Of a stretch of DNA of 64,000 nt, positions 25,074 to 35,227 are shown piece by piece. Source of the stretch: Coniella vitis. Its lineage: Eukaryota > Ascomycota > Sordariomycetes > Diaporthales > Schizoparmaceae. Where the stretch lies: contig WUJK01000006.1 in NCBI GenBank assembly GCA_011317545.1, positions 2,232,001 to 2,296,000 on the forward strand. Reading direction: 5' to 3'. The notes beneath the pieces are model-generated. The model had not been told where the DNA came from, searched no databases, and saw nothing but the letters and a program-made list of their open reading frames with translations. The translations under genes and the position numbers were made by a program. Each line of letters opens with the position of its first letter. Within the stretch, counting starts at the first letter, position 1.

Positions 25074-26186
25074 CCAGAGATCCGAGTCGGATGAAGAGAG
25101 AAGAAAAAGCAAAAGAAAAAAGAGAATGAGTGGATTGTCGAGTCTCGTAAAAAGGCCAGTACGGAAACTTGAGAGATGGATGTTGAAAGATGCAGTTTCA
25201 CATGTACAGAAGTGGTAGCAATGTTGGGGCAAGGCCGCTACGTACATCAGTAACAAAGGCAGGGGGTATGTACTATGTACCGAGGGCCGGGGTTAGACGC
25301 AGGGATCCAGCGGCTGGCCGGGTTCAGGGGCCTTCTTAGTCAATGCTGCCTCCAAAACTTCAACATCATAATAGTATTATGTACTTGCATAGTACCCACC
25401 ACGAACGAATGGCTTCATATGCCATCACGAGGGAAAGTTGAAACATGATAGTATCCCGGCTACAGAGACTCTGACAAGATGTTTTGGGCGAACAGCCACT
25501 GAGGTTGCGTGCTCTAGCACTACCTACGAAGCCTCGAAATGTCATGATCGTCTCTTATGCGATTGTTCAGAGTGTGGGCCTCCTTTAACGCTTCTTGCGA
25601 TCCTTTACGAGCGTTCAATCAACATCCATCTTGTGCGGCTTTCATCTTTAGAAGGCCGGCGCATTTCCAAGTTTGCAGTATACTCTGAAGAGAGAACCAT
25701 GGACGAAGAAAGCAATGATGGTTTCAGAGCATACGCGCTCCCAGAGATTCCATGAGGATGAGATGTCCTGAGCTGTTATATTTTTCACATGAGCACGTAT
25801 CATTCCCATCGATCGAAGATCAAAGTGATATCTTGCGACAGTCATCTCTTCAGTATACCGCCCATCCAATGCAGAGCCCCCAAAGAAGCAGAATAACCGG
25901 ATAAACATGATTGGTGCCCCGAAACATCATTAGGAAGGACGCCGATATCTCGAGGCCAACACGTCGCCGTGCTATGTCATTTTTAGCCACAGCCTGTCCA
26001 ACCCGCAGCATCATGACCATGAGCATATTATCTTGGACCATCCGTAACCGACCGTATCGTAGCATCCGCTCACTGGCACCGAGATCCCCTTGAGCTCACA
26101 GGTAGGCTCCTGGTAAATCCAGACTGTCGAGGCAGCCTTTGTCAGTCGTCGAGCTTCCCTTGCTGTGAAATAGGCTGGGTATCACA
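25074..26186. other. Gene-free region upstream of SEC5
   Basis: Holds the SEC5 promoter. The perfect palindrome GTACTATGTAC recurs at 25270-25280, about 200 bp upstream of the SEC5 ATG, and a related word lies near 25380. I see no gene in 25.4-26.2 kb. Confidence 0.5.
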
Positions 26187-26468
26187 TCAAAAGGCATTCT
26201 GAAGATCGCTATCTAACTCACACGAGCAACCGTGAGCAGCCAATGCATCATCCACGACAAGGGATTGCACCTCAAGGATGGCGTCTTTTTCTATGCAGGT
26301 GTTGATGTCGGACCTCGCATAAGTGAAGAAGCCATTATAGTCATCATTGCAGCTCTGCAGCCCATAAGTCGTGACATTGAAGAGATTTGCGTCGGTACCG
26401 CGCGATGAAATAAAGGCGGCACTGGCAGCACCAACGCAAAGAGAAAGCAGGCCCTGTTTGAAATGCAT
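26187..26468 (-). CDS. Small predicted secreted protein with four mature cysteines
   Basis: Single-exon frame of 93 aa with a true ATG. The first 18 residues form a plausible signal peptide: basic residue at position 4, then a hydrophobic core ending SAA before FISS. The mature part is acidic and has Cys at 40, 58, 81 and 83, the last two as a CSC pair. No family is recognised. Size, signal peptide, cysteine content and a gene-poor position next to a repeat block fit the loose definition of a small secreted protein, a class that includes effectors. That role is inference and no activity can be read from the sequence. A further exon cannot be excluded. Confidence 0.55.
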   Translation of the reverse strand: MHFKQGLLSLCVGAASAAFISSRGTDANLFNVTTYGLQSCNDDYNGFFTYARSDINTCIEKDAILEVQSLVVDDALAAHGCSCELDSDLQNAF

Positions 26469-27546
26469 TTTGCTGGCTGGTATACTGCGCTGATGATTGC
26501 CAACAGATGGGGCTTGGGTGGCTCTAGTCCCTCGGTCCTTTGAAAGCTATAGATGGGTGCTTTAAATATGTTCGTCCGAGGCGTCAGAGGTCGGTCTCTT
26601 TTCCATGAAGTATGAGTGAGATATACAACAGCGAGGCTTCTCGTAAAGAGGATCATGCCCCCGTACCACTCACTCCTGGGAAACGGTCTCGCATGTGCTC
26701 TCAGCTCAGAGCTGAATCTGACACCAGGCCGGATACGAGATAACCCACCTGGACTCACTGTGCCCGAGCCCGCTGATCATTGGGGCTTTGACTCGGTACC
26801 AGATACTAACCTTTGGTGGCTCTCATCAGCAAGCCGCGTATTCAATTTATCTCACCGTTTTTGACACGGAACCCTCGGGAAGGATCAATGAACATATGCG
26901 AATGTTCCGGGTTCAACGCCTCGGAAGATTAGGGTTCGAATATGGATGGATAGGGTCGATACTCAGAGTCAAGTGCTCTAAGATTGTTCCTGTCTGCTTC
27001 TTGGGGTAGATTTGGTCGTAGAGGCTGAAGGAGTCAGTTGATCTCAAACGAGGAACAGCCACCTCAGGGCTCGGTTCGGTGATTGCGGCGAGCTTGATAG
27101 ACAATACACGGCTTAGGGCAAAGAACAATGCACAGCCAGGGTTTTCAGACAGACTCAAACCACCCCTTCCAGTTGTACGTTTTCCCAAAGTGTCTCAGAC
27201 AATTTTAGGGTCTATGATGCATGTAAGTCTTTCGAGGAGGGTAAAGGAGCTTTGAGATGAAGCAGTATTCAAGAATGAAGATTGTGTTGCCAAGTTGAAT
27301 GTGTTGTCACCGACACACTCTATACTTGAAGAATTATGCTTCAAAATCCTTCCCACATGAAATAGCCTTAATAGCGTGCAATCGCTCTCCAAATCGCAAC
27401 TAGATATAGTGGGTGTGGTGTTCGCTACTTCTGGATCCCAATCTTTGGATTCTATTCAAACCGCTTTCAGAATCCACACAAGTATATTCCTATTCCATCG
27501 ACATCTGCCAAAGTGAACATATTGTCCTCTGATATCTGCTGACAAC
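26469..27546. other. Intergenic region
   Basis: Separates two same-strand secreted-protein genes and should contain the promoter of the upstream one and the 3' UTR of the other. I see no other gene. A GGTTCGAA word near 26935 resembles a tRNA B box but has no matching stems. Confidence 0.5.
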
Positions 27547-28445
27547 CTAGGCACTCTCCGCAACGCACTCAGAACATGCGCAGCCTGGACCGATGATGAC
27601 TTCCTCAATACAACCCTCAATCACTGTGGTCGTTGGCAACGGAATAGGCGCAGTAGTTGATCCCGCGGCGCAAGAGGTCAGCAGAGGGCATTCACAGGGG
27701 CCCAGGTACTCGTAACTGGCAGTAACGGTTGCTGTGGGAGAACAGACCTCGTGGCCGGGAAACGAAGTGATAGTCGGCACCACAGAGGCCAGGAGCGCAT
27801 CCACGCTCACGATGGGCTCGCAAGATTCATCGCAGCCACACGCCTCGTGCAACACCATCTCCTCGCAGCCGCTCACCACAGTGAACGTGGGCTGTGCAAA
27901 AGAAGCCAGTGTCCAGCTAGTTGGACAGGCGGTGACCACAGGGCAGCCACAGAGCGGCTCTTGTGAGGGGATAGACAGGGTCGCTGTTGTCGTGGGCGAG
28001 GAGCAAGCAGCGACTCCAACATTGTCAGCTCTGACCTTCTTGCGGGCCGCTGGAGTAGGCGCCGCGCACGTGGGGCACGCCTGTTTGCAATTGGGGGGTC
28101 CGACGACCACATCCAGAGTGCAGCCCTCGAGAAGCGTGGTGGTTGGCAACGGCACGGTGGTGAGCGTGGCTCCTCCTGTGCACACACGTTCAACGCCGCA
28201 GGCACATGTCAGGGGGGTGGTGAGCGTCGAGAGCGAGGTGACGGTGGTGGTTGCTGAGCACTTCTTGTCACCTCCAAGGCTGGTCACCTTGGGGACAGCC
28301 ACAGTTCTGGGAATGTTGAAGTCAGCAACTAGTATCAACCTTTGACACTGGCTCGATATGAGAAAGGTGAACATTTGAGAACTAAAGTTGAGTCTTACAG
28401 TGAGAAAAGTGCGGAGAGCACAAAGACTGTGCGGTAAGAATACAT
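27547..28445 (-). CDS. Secreted Cys/Thr-rich protein with three tandem 8-Cys modules
   Basis: Two exons (28445-28399 and 28306-27547) separated by a 92-bp intron (donor GTAAGA, branch GCTGAC, acceptor CCCAG) give 268 aa. Splicing creates a signal peptide, MYSYRTVFVLSALFSLTVAV, with likely cleavage near residue 19-21. The mature chain is built from three similar modules starting at Cys 32, 117 and 204. Each has eight cysteines in a shared order: a lone Cys, a CxC pair 16-18 residues later, a Cys six after that, another after 20, then three close together. Module 1: 32, 50, 52, 58, 78, 89, 93, 96. Module 2: 117, 135, 137, 143, 163, 172, 174, 178. Module 3: 204, 220, 222, 228, 248, 258, 260, 263. 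Linkers are Thr/Ser/Pro-rich, suggesting O-glycosylation. A TATAAAAA box lies on the same strand at 28554-28561. No family is recognised; a cell-wall or extracellular role is likely. Confidence 0.72.
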
Positions 28446-28553
28446 GTCTGCAATTGGGCAAGAAATAACTGATGCTGGAGAATGATTGTGCTTGAGGAAT
28501 GATATCGAGAGAACATCTTCTCTGTTTAGCCATCAATGGTGGAAGTCTTTGCC

Positions 28554-28561
28554 TTTTTATA
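28554..28561 (-). promoter_or_regulatory. TATA box of the 8-Cys repeat protein gene
   Basis: TATAAAAA on the minus strand about 110 bp upstream of the ATG at 28445, a normal distance for a fungal core promoter. Confidence 0.5.
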
Positions 28562-31500
28562 ATTATCGGTGCCAGTCAAGGCTCTGCGAAGCTGACTATC
28601 AGACTTTGGACTCCATGCCAGCGAGAGTCTTAAGAGTCTCGGGTACTCTTCAGTCCATGTCTTGAGCACCTCTCAACTTCCTCGTATACCCATCCCTTGA
28701 TTACATGGTCAGCCTCCGCGTGTGAACATGTCATGTGGCTGATTATCTACCTAGTACATCTGTTGCGGGTTCAGTACAGGCCCGGGCTGCTTGTCTTTTC
28801 CAGTTCAGTCCACATCTTCGCGGACTTTGTCTTTTGTTCTGAGAATCCAGGCACCATAAGCACTTGAGAGTCCATATGACTCGTCCCTTGACGAAGAACG
28901 GGAACATCAGCGATCATGATCTTTGGCTGGATGGTATTTCACTGTCAAATTGTGAAAGTTATGAGTTGAGGTCCGTCATTGAGTGTATCTTGAACAATTA
29001 AAGACGCTCCATATCGGGATGTGGCTGTATTTTGCGCTCTTTTGGGGCTCAAATGCGTCGTCTCTTTTCAGATACCTCTTTTTCAGCCAGCCGTCATTTC
29101 TCCTCCACTGCTTCAAGTTTGGGAAGGCTGCTTAGATGGCGATGCTGAGGACATGCCGTCGCCTGTGACTGAGCTGGATGTAACACTTTTTGAACCCCCA
29201 GGTTGTATCGGATGTTACCCGACCGCTCCTTGAAATCACATTCTTCCCCAGCCCTACCTCAAACCGTGCTCTGCATGCACTACTTGGGCGCAAGTTGTTG
29301 ACAACCAAGGCCTCAACGCCGCCAATGATATCCAAGAACGATCACTAGTTCCAGGCAGCAGGTAAACAGGCTTACCCCAAAGCCATGTGGCGTCTTTGCT
29401 TTGCATAGGGCTGCTTATCACGCTTCCAGCAAGTGATGAGCGTATCAGACTACAGGAAACGGATCTTCGAGTAGGGCCGAGAGACAAACATTTCGTCGCT
29501 TCTGCAGACCCTTATCTATACATTGTCTCGTTTCAAGAGCTTTATAGGCCAATGAGCCGACAGCCGATGGCTATGATCACACCGGTCTTGCCGCTGGTCC
29601 GCAAGTGCTGACGATATATGTGGATATGTTTGTGACCAGAATCTCGCGAGACTGCTCAATTGAGAGACGAGCATGCTTACTCTAATTCTAGACTCAACAA
29701 AAGGCAACGCAGATCTCTCGTCAGAATCACCCAAGTCCTGGGAAACTATGAGGGACTTTTTGACACACTCCAGGAAATGTGGCTGTGAAGGTTTCGTAAG
29801 ACGTATCTTGATAATTACCATAAACTGGCTTGAGCTTTTAAGGGGCGTACCAGCATTGTATACATGGCATCACAAGTCTTTTATTTTATTTCTCATATTG
29901 TGTTATATATTAAGTAGGATGTATTTCCTAGCCGATGAATAGCCTTAGTAAGTTGAGAATACTTACTCACACCTCCGTATATTCTCTTGACCATTCACAA
30001 TTCACCAGCACTTCTATTCGCATATACACGTTCACCACCAAGTCTTTTGCACATCAATATTGAAATAAGTGCCTATCATATACCTTGCGAGCTAAAGCGC
30101 AACCTGGGGGTACCATGGTGGTATCCCCGGTGTCGTACAGCGTATTGTCGCCTCTGTCTTCTAAATTCAACGCCGTATCAGGTGCCGTCTTGTACAATCG
30201 TATCGCCCTACCTAGTATCAACAATATAATCCTAGTCGATATACTGCTGCCGTCATTAATGCATATCTTGGTAAGCTCATGACTAACAAACCGGTGAGTT
30301 TCCCCATGGGGACCTAGAGAAGGTTACTGTTTGCTGGCGCTCGAGATATCATCATACTGAGTCAAGCGCTTTTCCTATTTTTAATTGACCTTTGGCAGCA
30401 AGCAAGGTATTTATCTATGCTTCTTCATTTGCATTTCTATCCGCGCCAATGGTCGTCGATGTCAGCAAACTAGAACGCAGTTAGTCAATCACATGGAAAG
30501 CTGATTCTCACCCAAGGTATGCTTCTGGATGTGCTAGCACTATACAATCTTGGACCATCCTCTGTGCGAAGTTGGCATTGAATGGGACTTGATGCATCAG
30601 TTCGAGGCGGCGGGGGCTCAAAAGATAATCCTCAGGTTGTTGTGAAAGTATCACGATTGCCTATATACGTATCAGCAACGCATAATTTAATACTTGGACG
30701 CATGACGCCCCCAAATATTCACAAAGCCAAATGGCCAATCCTTGCCCATGCGTTAATAAACGGAGCTCAGAAGTCATGGTGTCCATTCCACTGCCTCCCA
30801 GATGTCCGTTGAAAGTCCTGATACCGCACAGGAGAGAACTCGCTGGCTGTTTCTCTGGCCAATCGTCCATTAATGGTTCGAACGCGCTCTTTGCCTTTCC
30901 TTGCGTAGGTTTCTACGCTGTGCCAAGTCAGAGTATTTTGGTTAACATTATCATTAGCTTCTCGGCGCGTTAATCAAGTTCCATGAAAAAGCGTACGATT
31001 TGATCTTGCGATTAGATTCTGCGTCTCGTTCATTGTTGTATTTGGTTTTGTATGTATGTACAATGGGCGAAGCAATGCCTCGAAGCACTGGATATGGAGT
31101 TGTCAATATGCTTCGTCCGCTCAGTAGAAGGTGATACTCATTCTGATCTCCGTGAGTGACACTTGCGGCCAATTTCGCATCTCCAGAGCCCAACCCCGCG
31201 ATGAGTTCAAGCCAAGCAAATGGTATCCTGGTGAGTTCTCTTGGCCACCCCATACTCTCCCAGGATCCTGCATGTACAGTCCTTAGAGAACGCATGGTCA
31301 AGCATACACGCAATGACCATGGCCCTGGCGCGAGTTAGAGACCTGGGAGCCTCGCTACAAACGGCAAACCACGAAGATATTCCGGGGCTTCAGCCAACCA
31401 CCGACACCGAAATTGAAAACCAAGTGCAAAGCGGCGGAATGTTCGGGAGAAACATTCCTCTTCAGAGCTAGATTTGCCATCGATGATCCACAAGCGCTAG

Positions 31501-32593
31501 AACGCGGCACGGAAATCACTTTTCGCTTGGCCGTGCCTCGTAGGCTGTCAAGCTTGTTTTGCCTTCAACCGTCCGCGGTTACGTGAGAGAGAGAGAACCA
31601 GGACTGAAGATGTATAGTTTCAACACAAGAAAGGATGCTCCATATGGGAAAGTATGTAAAGGGTGGCAGGCGGTGACTTCAAGCAAACTCTAGAATGTCG
31701 ACAAAGATTCTACTCATGGGGCCATGTCGATTTCCAATCACTCGTCTCGCTTCTAAAGAAAGGGCCGTCTGCCGATCGGAATAATCAGGCATCAGACGAA
31801 TTGCTTCTAGAAGCAATGCTACCGGGCGAATCAACGTCCAAAGCAAATATATTCCTGGAGAGCCGCGAGACGCGGGGTGTGACGACGGAACCAGTCAGCT
31901 TTCCACCACATCAGGTCTATTGAACATGTGGTTTCACCAGCCAGGAGCCCTGAATGTTTGGATGAGTTTGTTCCTTTTACAACCCGAACTCTACAGTCGT
32001 CAGCCAGTTTCAGTCTCGATATCTTAGGAGGAAAAGTCCCGAGTAGCCAGTCCTCAGCGTAGCCATGGGCCAACGGATCCCACCATGAAAGGTTGCCTCA
32101 TCGGCTCCGACGCGGCGAGACTAAGTGCGAGAGAGACTAAGATTCCGGCCTTGTTATTAATCGACACGGCTCGCACAACTTTTGATCAACCGTCCCGGTG
32201 CCCTTGATGCCACACGCACACGCTACTAAGGAATAATGCGCATGACTAGTTGTCCACGCTCGACCCTTTTCCCCGAGAGACCGAGAAAGAGGCCGGTGGC
32301 TGCCACGGCCAACGCAGTCCAGCCAGAATGAGTCGTGCAGCAATTACAATTCGAGATCGCCAATACCCAGTCCTGACCGATATCGTTGTGGGGTTGATGC
32401 TTCAGATATTGCCCCTCGGTCTGGCTTAATCACACAGTTTATCACACTGGTGACTCTGATTGTGATTGCGGTTATGGTGGACAAGCACTGGATCCCTTGA
32501 TGACATGATAAGATCACTACTCTTGTGTCTCCGTATTCTCCGGTCCCTCCACGATCTTTGCAGACGTTTAAGCGTTGAAGGCTCTCGGTGTAG

Positions 32594-32600
32594 TATATAA
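32594..32600 (+). promoter_or_regulatory. TATA box of the 78-aa protein gene
   Basis: TATATAA about 125 bp upstream of the ATG at 32724, followed by C/T-rich leader sequence typical of well-expressed fungal genes. Confidence 0.5.
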
Positions 32601-32723
32601 CCCAACCCCGACCTCACGAATTCTTGCTCGATCGATCAACTGCCTTTCTCTTCCGCCATCACCAATATCCTCTGCTTTCTTGACCACTTCTCACATACGA
32701 CAGCAACCAAACGCACTCTCATC

Positions 32724-33051
32724 ATGTCTGGATCCTCTTCCTCCTCCACAGCCGCCCCGGCCGCCGCCCAGAAGAACATCAAGGCCGTCCTTGAGACCAA
32801 GCCTCTCAAGTTCCGCATCAAGACCGGCGGTGCCAGCTATGAATGCCACATGTTCCCCGATCGTGCTGCGTAGTAAGTTGTACCTCTATATTCTTGAATG
32901 CAGGCACAATCGACACAAGGGACCGCTTTCCTTTTCGCTGACACCACCTTTTCTTCGTCCCAGCGAGCGCACAAAGCCCGTCCGGTCCAGCACCGGCGAT
33001 TCGGTCAACTCGGCTTCATCGTCCGCCGCTTCCGTTACCTCCTCCAAGTAA
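32724..33051 (+). CDS. Small conserved-looking protein, Ser/Ala-rich, unknown function
   Basis: Two exons (32724-32872 and 32964-33051) give 78 aa. The intron is 91 bp with donor GTAAGT and acceptor CCCAG. Without splicing the frame would end at a TAG formed across the donor. The protein has a Ser/Ala-rich N-terminus, a central charged segment (KFRIKTGGASYECHMFPDRA) joined by splicing to YERTKPVRSS, and a Ser-rich C-terminus. Codon use is strongly C-ending, as in highly expressed fungal genes. There is no signal peptide or membrane segment. I do not recognise a family. The canonical intron, biased codons and TATA box make it credible as a gene despite its size. Confidence 0.72.
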
Positions 33052-33765
33052 ACAGTCCACTTGGAGAAGACCTGGAAGTTGGCTTGAACGCTACTTGTCT
33101 ACTCTACTTTCGAATCAGACGAGCAAGGCTTCATGAAAAGTCAATGAGCCTGTCGAGACTGATACAGCCAGACAAGGCAACTGAAGTCACAACCCAACCT
33201 CATCATCATCATCATCATCATCATCATCACAATCAAACCCACGCGCTTGTTCTCCCATTGGATCTTGCGTATGCTCGATACACCTAGAGGCCCAACCACA
33301 AGGGTATTGGCCTCTGCGGCATAATCGAGCCCAAATCCGGCCGGCACCTGATCTCGCACGAATATTTAACGTATGAATCCATTTCCTTGGGCACTAAACC
33401 GACTGAATGGTCCGTTAGGGTTTAGGGTAATTTTCCCCTTATTCGCCCATTCGAATGTGCCATTCACAGCGAGTTTAAGAGTACTGAAAACGTCTCGCAC
33501 CATGGAAGGCGGGCTTGCATAAAATGAGAGGAGCGAAAAAAAAGCGATAGCGATTGAAATTTGATTTTTTGTTTGATTAAATGTATATGCTGTACATATT
33601 GTATCCTTCCGGCGTGTCAATTTCATCGAATAAGTTGGTCTATGTACCTGAAATCGCATCTTATTGTGGAGAGAACAACAAGAGATAATCCTCACCTTCA
33701 ACAACCCTTCAACATTCCTCAGGTACAAAGCAAGCCATTAGAACCATGAGAACGCACGATCCTAT
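33052..33765. other. Intergenic region with (CAT)n
   Basis: Contains the 3' UTR of the 78-aa gene and a CAT microsatellite at 33201-33230. A GTTAGGGTTTAGGG word near 33414 resembles telomere repeats but is not an array. I see no gene. Confidence 0.55.
33201..33230 (+). repeat. (CAT)n microsatellite
   Basis: About ten CAT units in a row, outside any supported coding region. Confidence 0.85.
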
Positions 33766-35227
33766 CTAGTTGGAGTCTTTTGACCTGTCCGCTCTCGCTT
33801 CAGATACGCCCCCTGGGGATTTGCAAGAAACAGCGCGGGAGGCGTCCAGCACAGCGCGCTGGAACTCGACCTGTATGGCCTCGATGGAACCCTCACAGGT
33901 GATCTTGGAATCATTAGCTTGTATATCGAGCACTAAAAAGCGATACTTATTAGTCTGCCTTACCCTGGTAAGCCAGTTGTCTGATAGGCGCGATACGATT
34001 TGCTCGTGGCTCTCGCGATAACTTCGAACCCTGCGAGAAATCATCTGAGCCTCGTCATCCTCCCGTCCGGAGTGTATCGCACGTTTCGAAAGGCGCCGGA
34101 GTAGAACATCGTCGGAACAATCCATGGCAATCGTAGCATACGTCGTTGTAACCTACAATATCAAGGTTAAGCAGTATTCTTCGCATGCATGGAAACGAAA
34201 GAGAAGCCAATTTGCATATTGCCGGAATGCCTCGAGTTGGTCAAAGCTGCGTGGAAACCCATCAACGAGCACGCCGGCTTTGCCTTTTTGCTGGGCGTGT
34301 TGAAGCCTCTTGTCGAGCAGCTGCATTGTCAACAGTGCAGGAACAACAACAGAGTGACGGAAGCTATCTCTGATGAAACTGGAAAACTCCGAGTCTGCGT
34401 TCTTTTCTTCCTCTCGCAGCAGTTCACCAACAGAAATGTGCTCATAATTCAGTCGCTCGGCAGCCAATGCGCTCTGGGTGCCTTTCCCGACTCCAGGTCC
34501 GCCAATCACGAAAATGATTGCCAGATCCCCTGTCGTGCCCCGTCCGAGGGCCTCCCATTTGCGGACAATCTCATCCGCTTGTTGTGCGAGCCACGGGTCA
34601 GCAATGTGGTTGCGGTGAGCCGCGAAATCCGCTAGGTCGATCTCGCGATGCTGCACAGCATACAGGTAGGCCTGCTGGAGGGCTTCGAGCTTGTCGATTT
34701 GGTGAACGACCTTGGACACCTCGGTGGCACCCTCCTCATACTCGTCCCAAAGACTCTTGATCCGGTCAGCCAGAGCTGCGTTGCCGCCTTGTCTTGCTAG
34801 AGAACGCAGGAACTCCAGCCCTAGGGACTCCTTGATATGTTTCGTTTCTGGTCACCATTGATTTCCACTTGTAAGCCAAGAGTACGAGAATCTCAAACTT
34901 GCTTCCAACAGACCTCGATCGATGCCATCAGAGGGCACAGTATCTCCCGCAATAGCTTCAGGTGCATCATGCACCACAGCAATCTCGACAGACCTCGCCC
35001 TGTCCGACTCGGATGCCTGAGTGGGCGGTCAGCAGACAGACGGTCAGAGAGATTCGGTCTCGCTAACCCAACACCCTCGGACTTCTTACCCAAGGATAAG
35101 CTAGGCAAATCAGGCTCATTTGATACATGTGTTCTGCCACAGACTCTCCATTCTCTATGCCACGGATGCGCCAACCTCTGCGAGGCGTGCGTTTGAGGAT
35201 TTCGGATGTTGCAAAAAACGGCAACAT
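33766..35227 (-). CDS. Fusion of HD-domain nucleotidase (HDDC2/YfbR-like) and NMP-kinase-type P-loop domain
   Basis: Four exons (35227-35090, 35016-34899, 34847-34216, 34152-33766) give 424 aa with frame kept throughout. Residues 1-145 match the HDDC2/YfbR HD family: LKRTPRRGW, ESVAEHMYQM with metal ligand H33, then HDAPEAIAGD with H62/D63 and E66, and D137 in HQIDKLE. All four HD metal ligands are present. Residues 196-415 match adenylate/UMP-CMP kinases: P-loop GGPGVGKGT (201-209), DGFPRSFDQ (281-289), LSKRA and SGREDDE of the lid, and a final helix-strand. HDDC2-type enzymes dephosphorylate 5'-deoxynucleoside monophosphates; NMP kinases phosphorylate nucleoside monophosphates. Opposing domains in one chain suggest a nucleotide-pool role, which is inference. 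Intron 1 (35017-35089) uses GTAAGA. Intron 2 (34848-34898) needs a weak donor, GTTTGA or GTCTGT. Intron 3 (34153-34215) seems to be GC-AG. Confidence 0.78.
34153..34215 (-). other. Probable GC-AG intron in the HD/kinase fusion gene
   Basis: 63-bp interval between FRQY and VTTTYATIAMDC of the kinase domain. It ends TTGTAG with a CTTAAC branch-like site. No GT lies at the position the protein family requires; the apparent donor is GCAAAT. If it is not removed, an in-frame stop truncates the kinase after its DGFPR motif. Confidence 0.5.

Larger units (their letters stand above)
28446..32723. other. Gene-poor region of about 4.3 kb
   Basis: Apart from the promoter elements at its edges I find no supportable gene. 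Open frames are short, scattered on both strands and lack motifs. The part 29.87-30.0 kb is AT-rich. Base composition is otherwise normal and CpA/TpG are present, so this is not RIP-degraded sequence like the block beyond 37.9 kb. Confidence 0.5.

Noticed and set aside
26911..26950. GGTTCGAA word resembling a tRNA B box
   Set aside because: Flanking bases do not form a T stem and no A box or anticodon stem is present upstream.
33410..33430. TTAGGGTTTAGGG near the end of the 78-aa gene's flank
   Set aside because: Only two imperfect units; not a telomere array.
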